Origin: an uncultured Lutimaribacter sp.
Lineage (GTDB): Bacteria; Pseudomonadota; Alphaproteobacteria; Rhodobacterales; Rhodobacteraceae
NCBI GenBank assembly: GCA_913061505.1
Contig: CAJXSO010000009.1
Location: 18,994-82,993, forward strand
DNA length: 64,000 nt
Reading direction: 5' to 3'
The notes under the pieces were generated by a model, which searched no databases, was not told the DNA's origin, and was given only the letters and a program-made list of their open reading frames with translations. Positions 18,950 through 28,661 of this stretch are shown one piece after another. A program made the position numbers and the translations under genes. The first letter of the stretch is position 1, and every line of letters begins with the position of its first letter.

Positions 18950-19437
18950 GCCGCTTGATCGCGATTTTCTTTGGCGCAGGCCTCTTGCGCCCTGCCCCCG
19001 GCACCTGGGGCTCGGCTGTGGCGCTGGCCTTGGGGGTGGGGCTGCACATGCTGGGCCATTTCCCGCTGTTGGCGGCAGCAACCCTGGCTGCAACAGCTGC
19101 GGGGTTTTGGGCCTGCGGGCGCGAATTGGCCGATCGCCCCGGCGATGACCCGTCGGAAATTGTGATCGACGAGGTTGCAGGCCAATGGCTGGCGCTGTGC
19201 TTTCCCTCTTTTGGCTTTTGGCTCATGGGCTTGCCCGCCAGCAATTTCCCCTATCCCGGCTGGCTGGCGGCGTTTTTGTTTTTCCGCCTTTTTGATATTT
19301 GGAAACCCTGGCTGGTGGGCCGGGCTGATCGGCGCCACGATGCGGCGGGCGTGATGCTGGATGATCTTTGGGCTGGTATCTTTGCCGGGATCGCCACGAT
19401 CTTGGCCGCCGGTCTTGCGCATGGGGTGCTGATGTGA
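18940..19437 (+). CDS. pgpA: Phosphatidylglycerophosphatase A
   Basis: A 165-residue membrane enzyme that dephosphorylates phosphatidylglycerol phosphate to phosphatidylglycerol. The family motif [13 protein letters not shown] lies at about 17-29 and the acidic stretch [11 protein letters not shown] near 74-84; [15 protein letters not shown] and [11 protein letters not shown] complete the PgpA signature. About four hydrophobic segments are seen. A longer frame runs back inside ispDF, but homology and the ATG at 18940 (ten bases of overlap) set the start. Its TGA overlaps the GTG of the next gene. Confidence 0.93.
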   Translation: MRLSRLIAIFFGAGLLRPAPGTWGSAVALALGVGLHMLGHFPLLAAATLAATAAGFWACGRELADRPGDDPSEIVIDEVAGQWLALCFPSFGFWLMGLPASNFPYPGWLAAFLFFRLFDIWKPWLVGRADRRHDAAGVMLDDLWAGIFAGIATILAAGLAHGVLM

Positions 19438-19919
19438 GCTTGGCTGAACAGGTTATTCACGCCTGCCGTGACAAGGGGCTGATGCTGAGCATGGCCGAAA
19501 GCTGCACAGGCGGCCTGCTGGCCGCAGCCCTAACCGAGGTGCCCGGCGCCTCGGCCGTGGTCGAGCGCGGCTTTGTCACCTATACCAACGCCGCCAAAGA
19601 GCAGATGCTGGGCGTCAGCGCCGATACGCTGCGCCAATATGGTGCCGTGTCGCCACAGGTGGCGCAGGAAATGGCCCAAGGGGCGCTGGCCCGCTCGCAG
19701 GCAGATCTGGCGGTGGCCATCACCGGCATTGCCGGCCCCGGCGGTTCCGAATTCAAGCCCGAAGGCCGCGTGTGTTTTGCCCTGGCCCAAACCGGCCGGC
19801 CGACGCGCTGTGAAACGGTTGAATTTGGCGCCTTGGGCCGCGCAAATGTGCGCCAGGCCAGCTGCCAGCACGCCCTGGAACAGATTCTAACAGCCATTCG
19901 TGATCTGCATAAAATTTAG
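19434..19919 (+). CDS. pncC: CinA C-terminal family, nicotinamide-nucleotide amidase
   Basis: A 161-residue stand-alone CinA C-terminal domain protein, predicted to deamidate nicotinamide mononucleotide to nicotinate mononucleotide in pyridine-nucleotide recycling. The signature MAESCTGGLLAAALTEVPG is at about 18-36, followed by VTYTNAAKEQMLGV and AVSPQVAQEMAQGA, then ITGIAGPGG with the catalytic Thr/Gly loop. The start is a GTG that overlaps the pgpA stop (GTGA), so it is translationally coupled; the longer frame inside pgpA is rejected. The N-terminal molybdopterin-binding domain of full CinA is absent. Confidence 0.9.
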   Translation: MSLAEQVIHACRDKGLMLSMAESCTGGLLAAALTEVPGASAVVERGFVTYTNAAKEQMLGVSADTLRQYGAVSPQVAQEMAQGALARSQADLAVAITGIAGPGGSEFKPEGRVCFALAQTGRPTRCETVEFGALGRANVRQASCQHALEQILTAIRDLHKI

Positions 19920-20007
19920 GCAAAACCCCAGTTAAAACGCCCCTTATTCAAGCGTTTTGAAATATGCCCCTATTCTGGGCGCCATTTTGCACGCTTGCAG
20001 CTTTTTT

Positions 20008-20022
20008 TGGCACCCCTGATGC
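20008..20022 (+). promoter_or_regulatory. Sigma-54-like -24/-12 element upstream of amtB
   Basis: The sequence TGGCACCCCTGATGC fits the sigma-54 pattern GG-N10-GC with an intact TGGCAC at -24 and a weaker -12 (ATGC instead of TTGC). It would put transcription start near 20034, about 45 bases before the amtB ATG. amtB genes are nitrogen-controlled in many bacteria. The local NtrC lacks the sigma-54 contact loop, so another activator would be needed; the match may be chance. Confidence 0.3.
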
Positions 20023-20078
20023 GGTTCAAGCCCCCAAAGCCGCGACAAGGTCGCGCATTACGATCAAGGGGACATCGA

Positions 20079-21257
20079 ATGAACGCAGCAGATACCGCAT
20101 GGATCATCGTCGCTACGGCGTTGGTTCTATTCATGACATTGCCGGGCCTGGCCCTGTTTTACGGCGGGCTTGTGCGCGCGCGCAACGTGCTCAGCGTGTT
20201 TATGCATTGCTATGCAATCGCCTGTTTGATGAGCGTGCTGTGGTTTGCCTTTGGCTATTCCATCGCCTTTGGCGAGGGCACACCCTATTGGGGCGGCTTG
20301 GGCAAGATGTTCCTATCAGGGATCGACAGCAGCACCTTGTCGGGCAGCCTGCCCGAAGTGCTGTTTTTCGCCTTTCAGATGACCTTTGCCATCATCACCC
20401 CAGCACTGATCGTGGGCGCCTATGTAGAGCGCATCGGCTTTGGCTTTGTGCTGCTGTTCTCGGCGCTTTGGATGCTGGTGTGCTACGCGCCTGTCACCCA
20501 TTGGATCTGGGGCGGCGGTTTTCTGGCCGATGGCGGCATCTTTGGCGAAACCGGCGTGCGCGATTTTGCCGGCGGCATCGTAGTGCATGAAACCGCGGGC
20601 CTTGCCGCCCTGGTTCTGGCAGTCATGCTGGGCGCGCGCAAAAACCAAACCACCCCGCCGCATAACCCGGGCTATGTGATGATCGGCGCCTCGATGCTGT
20701 GGGTGGGCTGGTTTGGCTTTAACGGCGGCAGCCAATTGGCCGCTGATGGCGGCGCGGCCATGGCGCTGACGGTCACGCATATTTCCGCCGCCACCGCCTC
20801 GTTGACCTGGGCGCTGTGGGAACGGGTGAAATTTGGCAAATCCTCGCTGGTAGGTCTGGTCACAGGCACCATTGCAGGCCTGGCCTCGATCACCCCGGCA
20901 TCGGGCTTTGTTGGCCCGGTCGAGGCTCTGGCCATCGGTGCCATTGCAGGCGTTCTGTGCCAAGAGGCGGTTGTGCTGGTGCGCAATGTGCTAAAAATCG
21001 ACGATACGCTGGATGTGTTTGCCGTGCATGGCGTGGGCGGCATTTTCGGCACCATCATGATTGCCGCATTTGGCGCCGGCAGCTGGGCTGCACAGCTGGG
21101 CAGCCTGGCGATTGTGGGCGTCTATACCGTGGTTGTCAGCGTGATCCTGGCCAAGCTGGTGGGGCTGGTCACGCCGCTGCGGGTGGATCAGGAAAGCGAA
21201 TATAACGGGCTTGATATCTCGGTGCATGGCGAACGCGCCTACGATCACAGCTCGTAA
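20079..21257 (+). CDS. amtB: Ammonium transporter AmtB
   Basis: Inner-membrane ammonium channel of 392 residues with about eleven transmembrane segments. The pore histidines are present: His170 (GGIVVHETAG) and His317 (FAVHGVGGI), as are the aromatic gate residues in the first third. The C-terminal tail (GLVTPLRVDQESEYNGLDISVHGE) is the usual cytoplasmic tail that contacts PII protein. The frame is open 28 codons further up, but the ATG at 20079 has AAGGGGA 8 bases upstream and gives the mature family start. No glnK lies next to it, which is unusual. A strong terminator follows. Confidence 0.95.
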   Translation: MNAADTAWIIVATALVLFMTLPGLALFYGGLVRARNVLSVFMHCYAIACLMSVLWFAFGYSIAFGEGTPYWGGLGKMFLSGIDSSTLSGSLPEVLFFAFQMTFAIITPALIVGAYVERIGFGFVLLFSALWMLVCYAPVTHWIWGGGFLADGGIFGETGVRDFAGGIVVHETAGLAALVLAVMLGARKNQTTPPHNPGYVMIGASMLWVGWFGFNGGSQLAADGGAAMALTVTHISAATASLTWALWERVKFGKSSLVGLVTGTIAGLASITPASGFVGPVEALAIGAIAGVLCQEAVVLVRNVLKIDDTLDVFAVHGVGGIFGTIMIAAFGAGSWAAQLGSLAIVGVYTVVVSVILAKLVGLVTPLRVDQESEYNGLDISVHGERAYDHSS

Positions 21258-21281
21258 CAGCGCCGCCAGCGGCACGATCAG

Positions 21282-21309
21282 GCCCAAGGCACCCTGCCTT
21301 GGGCTTTTT
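21282..21309 (+). terminator. Rho-independent terminator after amtB
   Basis: A perfect 10-bp stem, GCCCAAGGCA/TGCCTTGGGC, with a 3-base loop (CCC) and a following T5 run lies 25 bases after the amtB stop codon. Confidence 0.9.
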
Positions 21310-21335
21310 CGTGCCAGATTGCTGCGATCAGTGGG

Positions 21336-22598
21336 TCAAAGCCGCGCCCCAAGCGCATGCAACAGCCGCGCGCCGGTTTCGTAATATAGCCCCTTGGTGC
21401 GGGCCAAGGGCACAGCATAGCCATCAACCGGCGCCAGGGGCAGGCCAGCCTCGTCGCCCGCCAGCAATGCCCCCGCACAGGCCGTGCCCATCACCGTGCC
21501 GGGCGCGATGCCCCGCCCAGAATAGCCATATACCGCCAAGCCGTTTGGCCCGATGCGCTGTATCTTGGGCATCTTATCCCCGGTCATGGCAATGCGCCCC
21601 GACCAGAAATATTCAAATGCCTCGCCCGCCACTTGCGGGAACAGGCGCGCCAAAGCGCGGTTGGCCCAGGCGCGGTGCAGGCCCAGCTGATCGGGCAGGC
21701 CCATCGCCCCCAAAATCAAGCGCCCCGCCGCGTCTTTGCGATACGAGGTCATCACGGTGCCCGTGTCCCACGCCCCCTCGCCCCCCGGCAGGATGCTGCC
21801 CGCCAGATTGGGCGACAGTGGCCGCGTGGCCAGCTGAAAATAATGCACCGGCGTTAAACGTGGCAGCTTGGCGCCAGTGGCACCTTGGTGATAGGCGTTT
21901 GTGGCCAAAAGCAGCCGCTCGGCCCGCAGCTCCGATGCGCCTGCATGCACCTGCCATGCCTGCCCGTCATGGGCGATGCGCTGCACGCTGACACCTTGGC
22001 AAATCTGCGCCCCCGCCTGTTGCGCCGCACGCGCCAGCCCGCGCACATAGCCCATAGGCTGCACCGTGCCTGCGCGCGCGTCAAACAAGGCACCATGCAC
22101 CGCAGGGCTGCCCACCGCCTGTTGCGCCCGGCCCGCATCAAAAAGCTGCACAGGCGCCGCGCGCCGCTGTTGCTGGGCAAACCGGGCCTGCAAATCGGCC
22201 ATGCCTTTGGGCGCATGGGCGCAATGCAACGTGCCATTTTGCACCGCCTCGCAGGCAATGCCATGGCGCGCAATCAAGCCAAATACCTGCCCGGGCCCGG
22301 CGCCCAAAGCCGCGTTCAGCCGCTGCCCCGCCTCTTGGCCCAAAGCCGCCTCGACCTGATCGGGTGGCAACCATAGCCCGGCATTCACCAGCCCCACATT
22401 GCGCCCAGATCCGCCATGGCCCACCTCTTGGGCCTCAACCAGCAGCACCCGCGCGCCCGCCTGCGCCGCAGCCAAAGCGGCCGAACAGCCCGTAAAGCCA
22501 CCGCCGATCACCAACAGATCAACCGAAGCCTGCGCCGGCAGCGCCATAGGCTCTACATATTCCTGGCAAGATGCCTGCCAAAGATTGCCACCGTTCAT
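21336..22598 (-). CDS. FAD-dependent oxidoreductase, DAO/PuuB-like
   Basis: A 420-residue FAD-dependent amine or amino-acid oxidase/dehydrogenase of the DAO fold. The Rossmann dinucleotide motif is VDLLVIGGGFTGCSAALAAA at about 26-45, followed by VLLVEAQEVGHGGSGRNVG, the SGRN(G/V)G stretch typical of PuuB/glycine-oxidase-like proteins. The C-terminal FAD contact is NGLAVYGYSGRGIAPGTV. The ATG at 22598 (MNGGNLWQASC) has GGGGA upstream; the longer frame is not supported. It is the last gene after gcdH (141-base gap). The substrate is unknown; amines, N-methyl amino acids or gamma-glutamylated polyamines are all possible. Confidence 0.85.
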   Translation of the reverse strand: MNGGNLWQASCQEYVEPMALPAQASVDLLVIGGGFTGCSAALAAAQAGARVLLVEAQEVGHGGSGRNVGLVNAGLWLPPDQVEAALGQEAGQRLNAALGAGPGQVFGLIARHGIACEAVQNGTLHCAHAPKGMADLQARFAQQQRRAAPVQLFDAGRAQQAVGSPAVHGALFDARAGTVQPMGYVRGLARAAQQAGAQICQGVSVQRIAHDGQAWQVHAGASELRAERLLLATNAYHQGATGAKLPRLTPVHYFQLATRPLSPNLAGSILPGGEGAWDTGTVMTSYRKDAAGRLILGAMGLPDQLGLHRAWANRALARLFPQVAGEAFEYFWSGRIAMTGDKMPKIQRIGPNGLAVYGYSGRGIAPGTVMGTACAGALLAGDEAGLPLAPVDGYAVPLARTKGLYYETGARLLHALGARL

Positions 22599-22739
22599 GT
22601 GTTCCCCATCTCGCCCCGAATAGCGCTGATACCCCGATAAGCCCGCCCCCGGCCCCCATGCAATGCCAAAGCGCCCATCACACGCAAAATGGCGCCACCC
22701 CTTGGGGCAGCGCCATGCAAAATTCAATCTATCAGCGCC

Positions 22740-23963
<1,224 letters not shown>

Positions 23964-24000
23964 CTCTGCCTCCTAAAGCTGTGATTGGCGCGATTGTATC

Positions 24001-24057
24001 ATGCGAAAACAGCAGTTAATATACCAATCATAGCATAGTAGCATGAGGTTTTCGCAT
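24001..24057. promoter_or_regulatory. Ten-base inverted repeat between gcdH and its LysR regulator
   Basis: ATGCGAAAAC at 24001-24010 and its exact complement GTTTTCGCAT at 24048-24057 are 37 bases apart. The right copy lies between the ribosome site and the ATG of the LysR gene, and the left copy is 38 bases upstream of the gcdH start. This fits a LysR-type or looped operator that controls both directions. Alternatively, it forms a hairpin that hides the ribosome site of the regulator. Confidence 0.45.
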
Positions 24058-24969
24058 ATGTTGCCGCCGCGTCGCCTGATGCCCTCGCTCACAGCCCTGC
24101 GCGCCATCGATGCGCTTGCGCGGCTGGGCAGCGCCACCGCCGTCGCCGAAGAGCTGGGCCTTACCCAAAGCGCCGTCAGCCGGCAATTGCAGGCCCTCGA
24201 ACACCAGCTGGGCGCCCAGCTGATCGCCCGCAAAGGCCGCGGCATGGTGCTAACCCAAACAGGCCAGGATTATGTCGCCCAGATCCGCCCCGCCCTGGCC
24301 CAAATCAGCCAGGCCGGGCTAAGCCTGCAAATGCAGCCCAGCGGCGCCGGCACGGTCAGCCTGGCGATTTTGCCAACCTTTGGCATGCGTTGGCTGGTGC
24401 CGCGCCTGCCTGAATTCACCCGCCGCCACCCCGAGGTAACGATCAACCTTTCCACCTGCCTAACCTTGCCAGATTTTGCCACCGCCCCCTTTGATGCCGC
24501 CATCTATTTTGGCGCCCCCGACTTGCCCGATTGCCACAGCCTGCAGCTGCGCAGCGAAAGCGTGCAGCCCGTCTGCGCCCCAGATCTGCTGCAGCGCCTG
24601 CCCGTCACCCAGCCCGCCGATATTCTGAAACTGCCGCTGTTGCATATCCAAACCCGCCCCCATGCCTGGCCCGAATGGCTGGCCCGCCACGGTTTGGTGG
24701 CCCCTGCCGGCAGCGCCATGATTTTTGATCAGTTTTCCACCATCACCCAGGCCGCGCTGCACGGTCTGGGGGCGGCGCTGTTGCCGCAATATCTGGCCGA
24801 ACAAGACATCGCCACCGGCAGGCTGGTGCCCGTTTGGGGCGGGCCCGTTCAGGCCCGGGGCGCCTATCATCTGGTTTGGCCGCGCCTGCGCCCCCCCAGC
24901 CCCGCACTGCTTGCCCTGCGCGACTGGCTTGCCACCCAATCCGAAGATGGCGACAGCCTGCCCCGCTAG
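24058..24969 (+). CDS. LysR-type regulator, GcvA/GcdR-like, divergent from gcdH
   Basis: LysR family regulator of about 303 residues. The N-terminal winged helix-turn-helix is SLTALRAIDALARLGSATAVAEELGLTQSAVSRQLQALEHQLG (about 9-51). A LysR substrate-binding domain follows (about 90-295), starting VSLAILPTFGMRWLVPRLPEF, the pattern of the GcvA subgroup. The ATG at 24058 is chosen because GAGG lies nine bases upstream; ATGs at 24043 (no ribosome site) and 24079 are alternatives. Divergent orientation to gcdH, with a dyad between them, suggests it controls glutaryl-CoA dehydrogenase. Confidence 0.88.
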   Translation: MLPPRRLMPSLTALRAIDALARLGSATAVAEELGLTQSAVSRQLQALEHQLGAQLIARKGRGMVLTQTGQDYVAQIRPALAQISQAGLSLQMQPSGAGTVSLAILPTFGMRWLVPRLPEFTRRHPEVTINLSTCLTLPDFATAPFDAAIYFGAPDLPDCHSLQLRSESVQPVCAPDLLQRLPVTQPADILKLPLLHIQTRPHAWPEWLARHGLVAPAGSAMIFDQFSTITQAALHGLGAALLPQYLAEQDIATGRLVPVWGGPVQARGAYHLVWPRLRPPSPALLALRDWLATQSEDGDSLPR

Positions 24970-24975
24970 GGATCA

Positions 24976-25029
24976 CCCATTCATCTTGCAAAAAATACTC
25001 TGGGGGGTCCCGGGGGGCAAAGCCCCCCG
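24976..25029 (-). terminator. GC-rich hairpin with GAGTATTTTTTGCAAGATGA tail after phoB
   Basis: Read on the minus strand, downstream of phoB, a CGGGGGGCTTTGCCCCCCG hairpin (25029-25011) is followed by CCCCCC and then GAGTATTTTTTGCAAGATGA. A second similar G/C hairpin lies at 25043-25055. The tail is shared with two other minus-strand gene ends in this window (33675-33698 and 49329-49352). It acts most likely as a transcription terminator or 3' processing element. Between 24970 and 25065 I see nothing else. Confidence 0.6.
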
Positions 25030-25065
25030 AATAAGGCAGTCAGGGGCAAAGCCCCCCGTAACGCA

Positions 25066-25755
25066 TCAGCCCAGGGCATAGCCCGCGCCGCGCACAGTGC
25101 GCAGCGGGTCGCCCCCGCCAAAACGCGTCAGCGCCTTGCGCAGCCGCCCGATATGCACATCTACCGTGCGCGTATCGACATAAATATCGCGCCCCCACAC
25201 CCGATCAAGCAGCTGTTCGCGGCTCCACACCCGGCCTGGCTTTTCCATGAATGTCGAGAGCAGGCGAAACTCGGTCGGCCCAAGTTTCAGCTCTTGGCCA
25301 TCGCGCATCACCCGATGGGTTTCGGCATCCAGTACGATATCGTCAAATTCCAGCCTTTGGCCCACAGCCGCCGGGCGGGTGCGGCGCAGCTGGGTGCGCA
25401 CGCGCGCCATCAGCTCGACCAGCGAATAGGGTTTCACCACATAGTCATCAGCCCCGGTTTCCAGCCCACGCACGCGGTCTACCTCTTCCGAGCGGGCCGA
25501 TAGCATGATCACCGGTATTTTCCGGGTCTCGTTGCGCAGTTTCAGCCGGCGGCATACTTCGATGCCAGACAGGTTGGGCATCATCCAATCCAGCACGATC
25601 AGATCTGGCGCCTCTTCATCCACCAGCATCAACGCATCTTCGCCATTATCGGCGCTGATCACGTAAAACCCTTCGGCTTCTAGGTTATAGGCCAAAACCT
25701 CGCGCTGCGCGGCCTCGTCCTCGACCAGCAAGACCCGCGGTTGATCGGCAGACAT
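25066..25755 (-). CDS. phoB: Phosphate response regulator PhoB
   Basis: OmpR/PhoB-type regulator of 229 residues that activates the phosphate regulon when phosphorylated by PhoR. The receiver domain has Asp56 (DLIVLDWMMPNLSG), an acidic pair at 12-14 and Lys in YVVKPYS. The C-terminal winged helix (about 130-229) has LLSTFMEKPGRVWSREQLLDRVWG and RTVDVHIGRLRKAL. It follows phoU with a single base between stop and start and closes the pst-pho block. Usual family length; no oddity. Confidence 0.96.
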   Translation of the reverse strand: MSADQPRVLLVEDEAAQREVLAYNLEAEGFYVISADNGEDALMLVDEEAPDLIVLDWMMPNLSGIEVCRRLKLRNETRKIPVIMLSARSEEVDRVRGLETGADDYVVKPYSLVELMARVRTQLRRTRPAAVGQRLEFDDIVLDAETHRVMRDGQELKLGPTEFRLLSTFMEKPGRVWSREQLLDRVWGRDIYVDTRTVDVHIGRLRKALTRFGGGDPLRTVRGAGYALG

Positions 25756-25756
25756 C

Positions 25757-26479
25757 TTATGGCTCCTTTTTGCCCAAGGCGCTGGTCAACCCATCGGCTT
25801 TGGGGCGGCTGTCGTCGGGCAATTCGCCTTCGACCAAATACACAACCTGCTCGGCGATCGAGGTCACATGATCGCCCATGCGTTCGGTATTTTTTGCGAT
25901 GAAATGCAGATGCATACAGGCGGTGATGTTGCGCGGGTCTTCCATCATGAAGGTCAGGAATTCGCGAAACAGCGCGTTATACATCTGGTCCACATCATGG
26001 TCGCGCGTGATCACATCATGGGCCAATTGCGCATCGCGGGCGATATAGGCATCCAGCGCATCTTTCAGCATCAATTGCACTTCGCGCGCCATCCGGCGCA
26101 GGGCGGAATGGGCGCCCTCGATGGGGGCCATATTGGCCAGCACGCCGGTGCGCTTGGCCATGTTTTTGGCATAATCGCCAATGCGTTCCAGATTGCCCGA
26201 GATTTTCATCACCGACAAAACGATGCGCAAATCCACCGCCGTGGGCGAGCGCAGCGCGATCAGGCGGGTGACATCTTCGTTGATCAGCAGCTCTAGCGCA
26301 TCGATGGCCTTGTCGCCATCGCGCACCTGTTCGGCCAGTTCGGTATCGTTTTCATCCAGCGATCTGGCGCCTTCCAAAATGGCGTTTTCCACCAAGCCGC
26401 CCATTTTCATGATGCGCGCCTGTATCGCCTCTAATTCGCGGTCGAAGGCAGAAACGATATGTTGGGTGTTGTCTTGCAT
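25757..26479 (-). CDS. phoU: Phosphate signalling protein PhoU
   Basis: A 240-residue protein with two PhoU three-helix bundles (about 15-105 and 120-215) and metal-binding E/DxxxD-type clusters: VENAILEGARSLDEND, RIGDYAKNMAKR and RMGDHVTSIAEQVVYLV. It links the Pst transporter to PhoR and keeps the regulon off when phosphate is plentiful. The frame is open 31 codons further upstream into pstB, but the ATG at 26479 (MQDNTQHIVSAFDREL) has AGCAGG seven bases away. An ATG two codons earlier (26485) is possible. Seventeen bases separate it from pstB. Confidence 0.94.
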   Translation of the reverse strand: MQDNTQHIVSAFDRELEAIQARIMKMGGLVENAILEGARSLDENDTELAEQVRDGDKAIDALELLINEDVTRLIALRSPTAVDLRIVLSVMKISGNLERIGDYAKNMAKRTGVLANMAPIEGAHSALRRMAREVQLMLKDALDAYIARDAQLAHDVITRDHDVDQMYNALFREFLTFMMEDPRNITACMHLHFIAKNTERMGDHVTSIAEQVVYLVEGELPDDSRPKADGLTSALGKKEP

Positions 26480-26495
26480 AATCATGCCTGCTTTC

Positions 26496-27299
26496 TCAGC
26501 CGATCCGGCCGGTAATATAGCTTTCGGTGCGCGGGTCTTGGGGCTGGGTGAAGATCCGGCTGGTATCGTCAAATTCCACCAGATTGCCCAAATGGAAAAA
26601 CGCAGTTTTCTGGCTGACGCGGGCCGCTTGCTGCATCGAATGGGTGACGATCACGACCGAGTAATTGGTGCGCAGATCATCGATCAATTCTTCCACCTGC
26701 GCGGTTGCAATCGGGTCGAGCGCCGAGCAGGGCTCGTCCATCAACAGCACTTCGGGCTGGGTGGCGATGGCGCGTGCAATGCACAGGCGCTGCTGCTGGC
26801 CGCCAGACAAGCCCGTGCCCGGGGCGTGCAGGCGGTCTTTGACCTCGTTCCAGATGGCACCGCGGCGCAGCGCGGTTTCCACGATCTCGTCCAGATCGGC
26901 CTTGCTGCGCGCCATGCCGTGGATACGCGGGCCATAGGCCACGTTATCATAGATCGATTTCGGAAAGGGGTTTGGCTTTTGAAACACCATGCCCACGCGC
27001 GCGCGCAGTTGCACGGGGTCTACGCGCTTGTCGTAGATATCTTCGCCATCCAGCTCGATGCGGCCTTCTACGCGGCACACATCGATCGTGTCATTCATGC
27101 GGTTCAGACAGCGCAGGAAGGTGGATTTGCCACAGCCCGACGGGCCGATAAACGCCGTCACCGTGCGCGGCGCGATATCGACATTCACATCTTTGATAGC
27201 GTGGCTATCACCATAATAGACCTGCACATTGCGGGCCGAGATCTTGATTTCGTTTTGATCCACGTTGATCTCCGCGTTGTTTGTTGGGGCGTCATACAT
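26496..27299 (-). CDS. pstB: Phosphate ABC transporter ATP-binding protein PstB
   Basis: ATPase of the high-affinity phosphate importer, 267 residues. Walker [20 protein letters not shown] (about 53-71), the ABC signature [14 protein letters not shown], Walker [15 protein letters not shown] and the switch His in [15 protein letters not shown] are intact. The sequence after Walker A (NRMND) is typical of PstB. It starts with ATG 15 bases after pstA and leads into phoU. It works with PstA, PstC and PstS at the inner membrane. Confidence 0.96.
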   Translation of the reverse strand: MYDAPTNNAEINVDQNEIKISARNVQVYYGDSHAIKDVNVDIAPRTVTAFIGPSGCGKSTFLRCLNRMNDTIDVCRVEGRIELDGEDIYDKRVDPVQLRARVGMVFQKPNPFPKSIYDNVAYGPRIHGMARSKADLDEIVETALRRGAIWNEVKDRLHAPGTGLSGGQQQRLCIARAIATQPEVLLMDEPCSALDPIATAQVEELIDDLRTNYSVVIVTHSMQQAARVSQKTAFFHLGNLVEFDDTSRIFTQPQDPRTESYITGRIG

Positions 27300-27314
27300 G
27301 GGTATATACCTTGC

Positions 27315-28661
27315 TTACCACCGGCGCTCAAACCGGCGCCGCAACATAATGGCGGCTATGTTCATGATCACGAGGAAGCACAACAGCACGATAATCGCGC
27401 CAGAGGCCCGCTCGACAAAGGCGGGGTCGCCACGGGTTGTCCAGTTATAGACCTGCACAGGCAATGCCGAGGCCGGGTCCATCAGCCCTTCGGGCGGGCT
27501 GCCGGGGTATTCGCGCACAAAGGCCACCATGCCGATCAGCAGCAAGGGGGCAGTTTCACCCAAGGCCTGGGCCAGGCCAATGATCGTGCCGGTCAAAATG
27601 CCCGGCATGGCCAGGGGCAACACGTGGTGAAAGACCGATTGCATCTTAGATGCCCCCACCCCCAAAGCCGCATCGCGGATCGAGGGCGGCACCGCCTTCA
27701 GCGCCGCGCGGGTGGCTATGATGATGGTGGGCAGGGTCATCAAGGTCAGCACCAGGCCGCCCACAATCGGCGCTGATTGGGGCAGGCCGACAAAGTTGAT
27801 GAAAATGGCCAGGCCCAGAATACCAAACACAATCGAAGGCACCGCCGCCAGATTCGAGATATTCACCTCGATCAGGTCGGTCCATTTGTTTTGGGGCGCA
27901 AATTCTTCCAGATAGATCGAGGCGGCAACGCCGATGGGCAGCGACAGGCACAAAACGATCAACATCATATAGGCCGAGCCCAAGATCGCCACGCCCAAAC
28001 CTGCGGCTTCGGGGCGGGTATCGGATGCATCGGGGGCGGTAAAGAAACCCCAATTAAAGCGCAGATCAATGATACCAGCGGCGCGCAGCGCATCGGCCAA
28101 TTCCAGCTGCGCGGGCGAGATATTGCGATCAAGTTCCGCGCTTTCCATGGTTACGCGGCCCTTGAAATAGCCATCAATCCGGCCCTGCGCCAGCACCTGC
28201 AAGGAAATGGTTTGCCCCACCAATGCGGGATTGGCCAAAACCATGTCGCGCAGCGTGGCCGGTGCCTCTTTTGATAGCAGCGCCTCGATCTCTTTCTTGC
28301 TGACACCTTCGGTGCTGATCCCCTGCGCCTCGATCGTCTGCGCCAGCGCCCGGCCCAGCAAGGGGGAATAGCCAAAGGTTGTGACCTTGGCCATTTTGGC
28401 CGGGTCACGATCGCCGGCTTTGTCCAGTTTGGCCGGGTCTAGATAGACCTCAAGATTGACAAAGGTCTGGCGAAAGGACGACGCGCCATTGGCAATGATC
28501 GAGCTGAGCAAGCCCACCAGCGCCAAAATACCGATGGTCACCGCAACCAGGCCCATCCGGCGAAACCGCTCCTCGGCTGCGTTGCGCTTGCGGGTGCGGG
28601 CATCTTGCACCAGCAGTGATTTTTGCGCATGCGCCCCGTTGGGGTAAGAGATGTCGCTCAT
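27315..28661 (-). CDS. pstA: Phosphate ABC transporter permease PstA, long form
   Basis: Permease of 448 residues, longer than enteric PstA (about 296). Residues 1 to about 190 form an added N-terminal region with one membrane segment (about 37-60, VTIGILALVGLLSSIIANGA) and a predicted periplasmic part, matching the DUF3333 type. The BPD transmembrane domain follows, with six segments and the EAA loop DAALGVGASKMQSVFHHVLPLAMPG. Start and stop overlap: its ATG overlaps the pstC stop by 4 bases. The long form is common in Rhodobacteraceae. Confidence 0.93.
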   Translation of the reverse strand: MSDISYPNGAHAQKSLLVQDARTRKRNAAEERFRRMGLVAVTIGILALVGLLSSIIANGASSFRQTFVNLEVYLDPAKLDKAGDRDPAKMAKVTTFGYSPLLGRALAQTIEAQGISTEGVSKKEIEALLSKEAPATLRDMVLANPALVGQTISLQVLAQGRIDGYFKGRVTMESAELDRNISPAQLELADALRAAGIIDLRFNWGFFTAPDASDTRPEAAGLGVAILGSAYMMLIVLCLSLPIGVAASIYLEEFAPQNKWTDLIEVNISNLAAVPSIVFGILGLAIFINFVGLPQSAPIVGGLVLTLMTLPTIIIATRAALKAVPPSIRDAALGVGASKMQSVFHHVLPLAMPGILTGTIIGLAQALGETAPLLLIGMVAFVREYPGSPPEGLMDPASALPVQVYNWTTRGDPAFVERASGAIIVLLCFLVIMNIAAIMLRRRFERRW

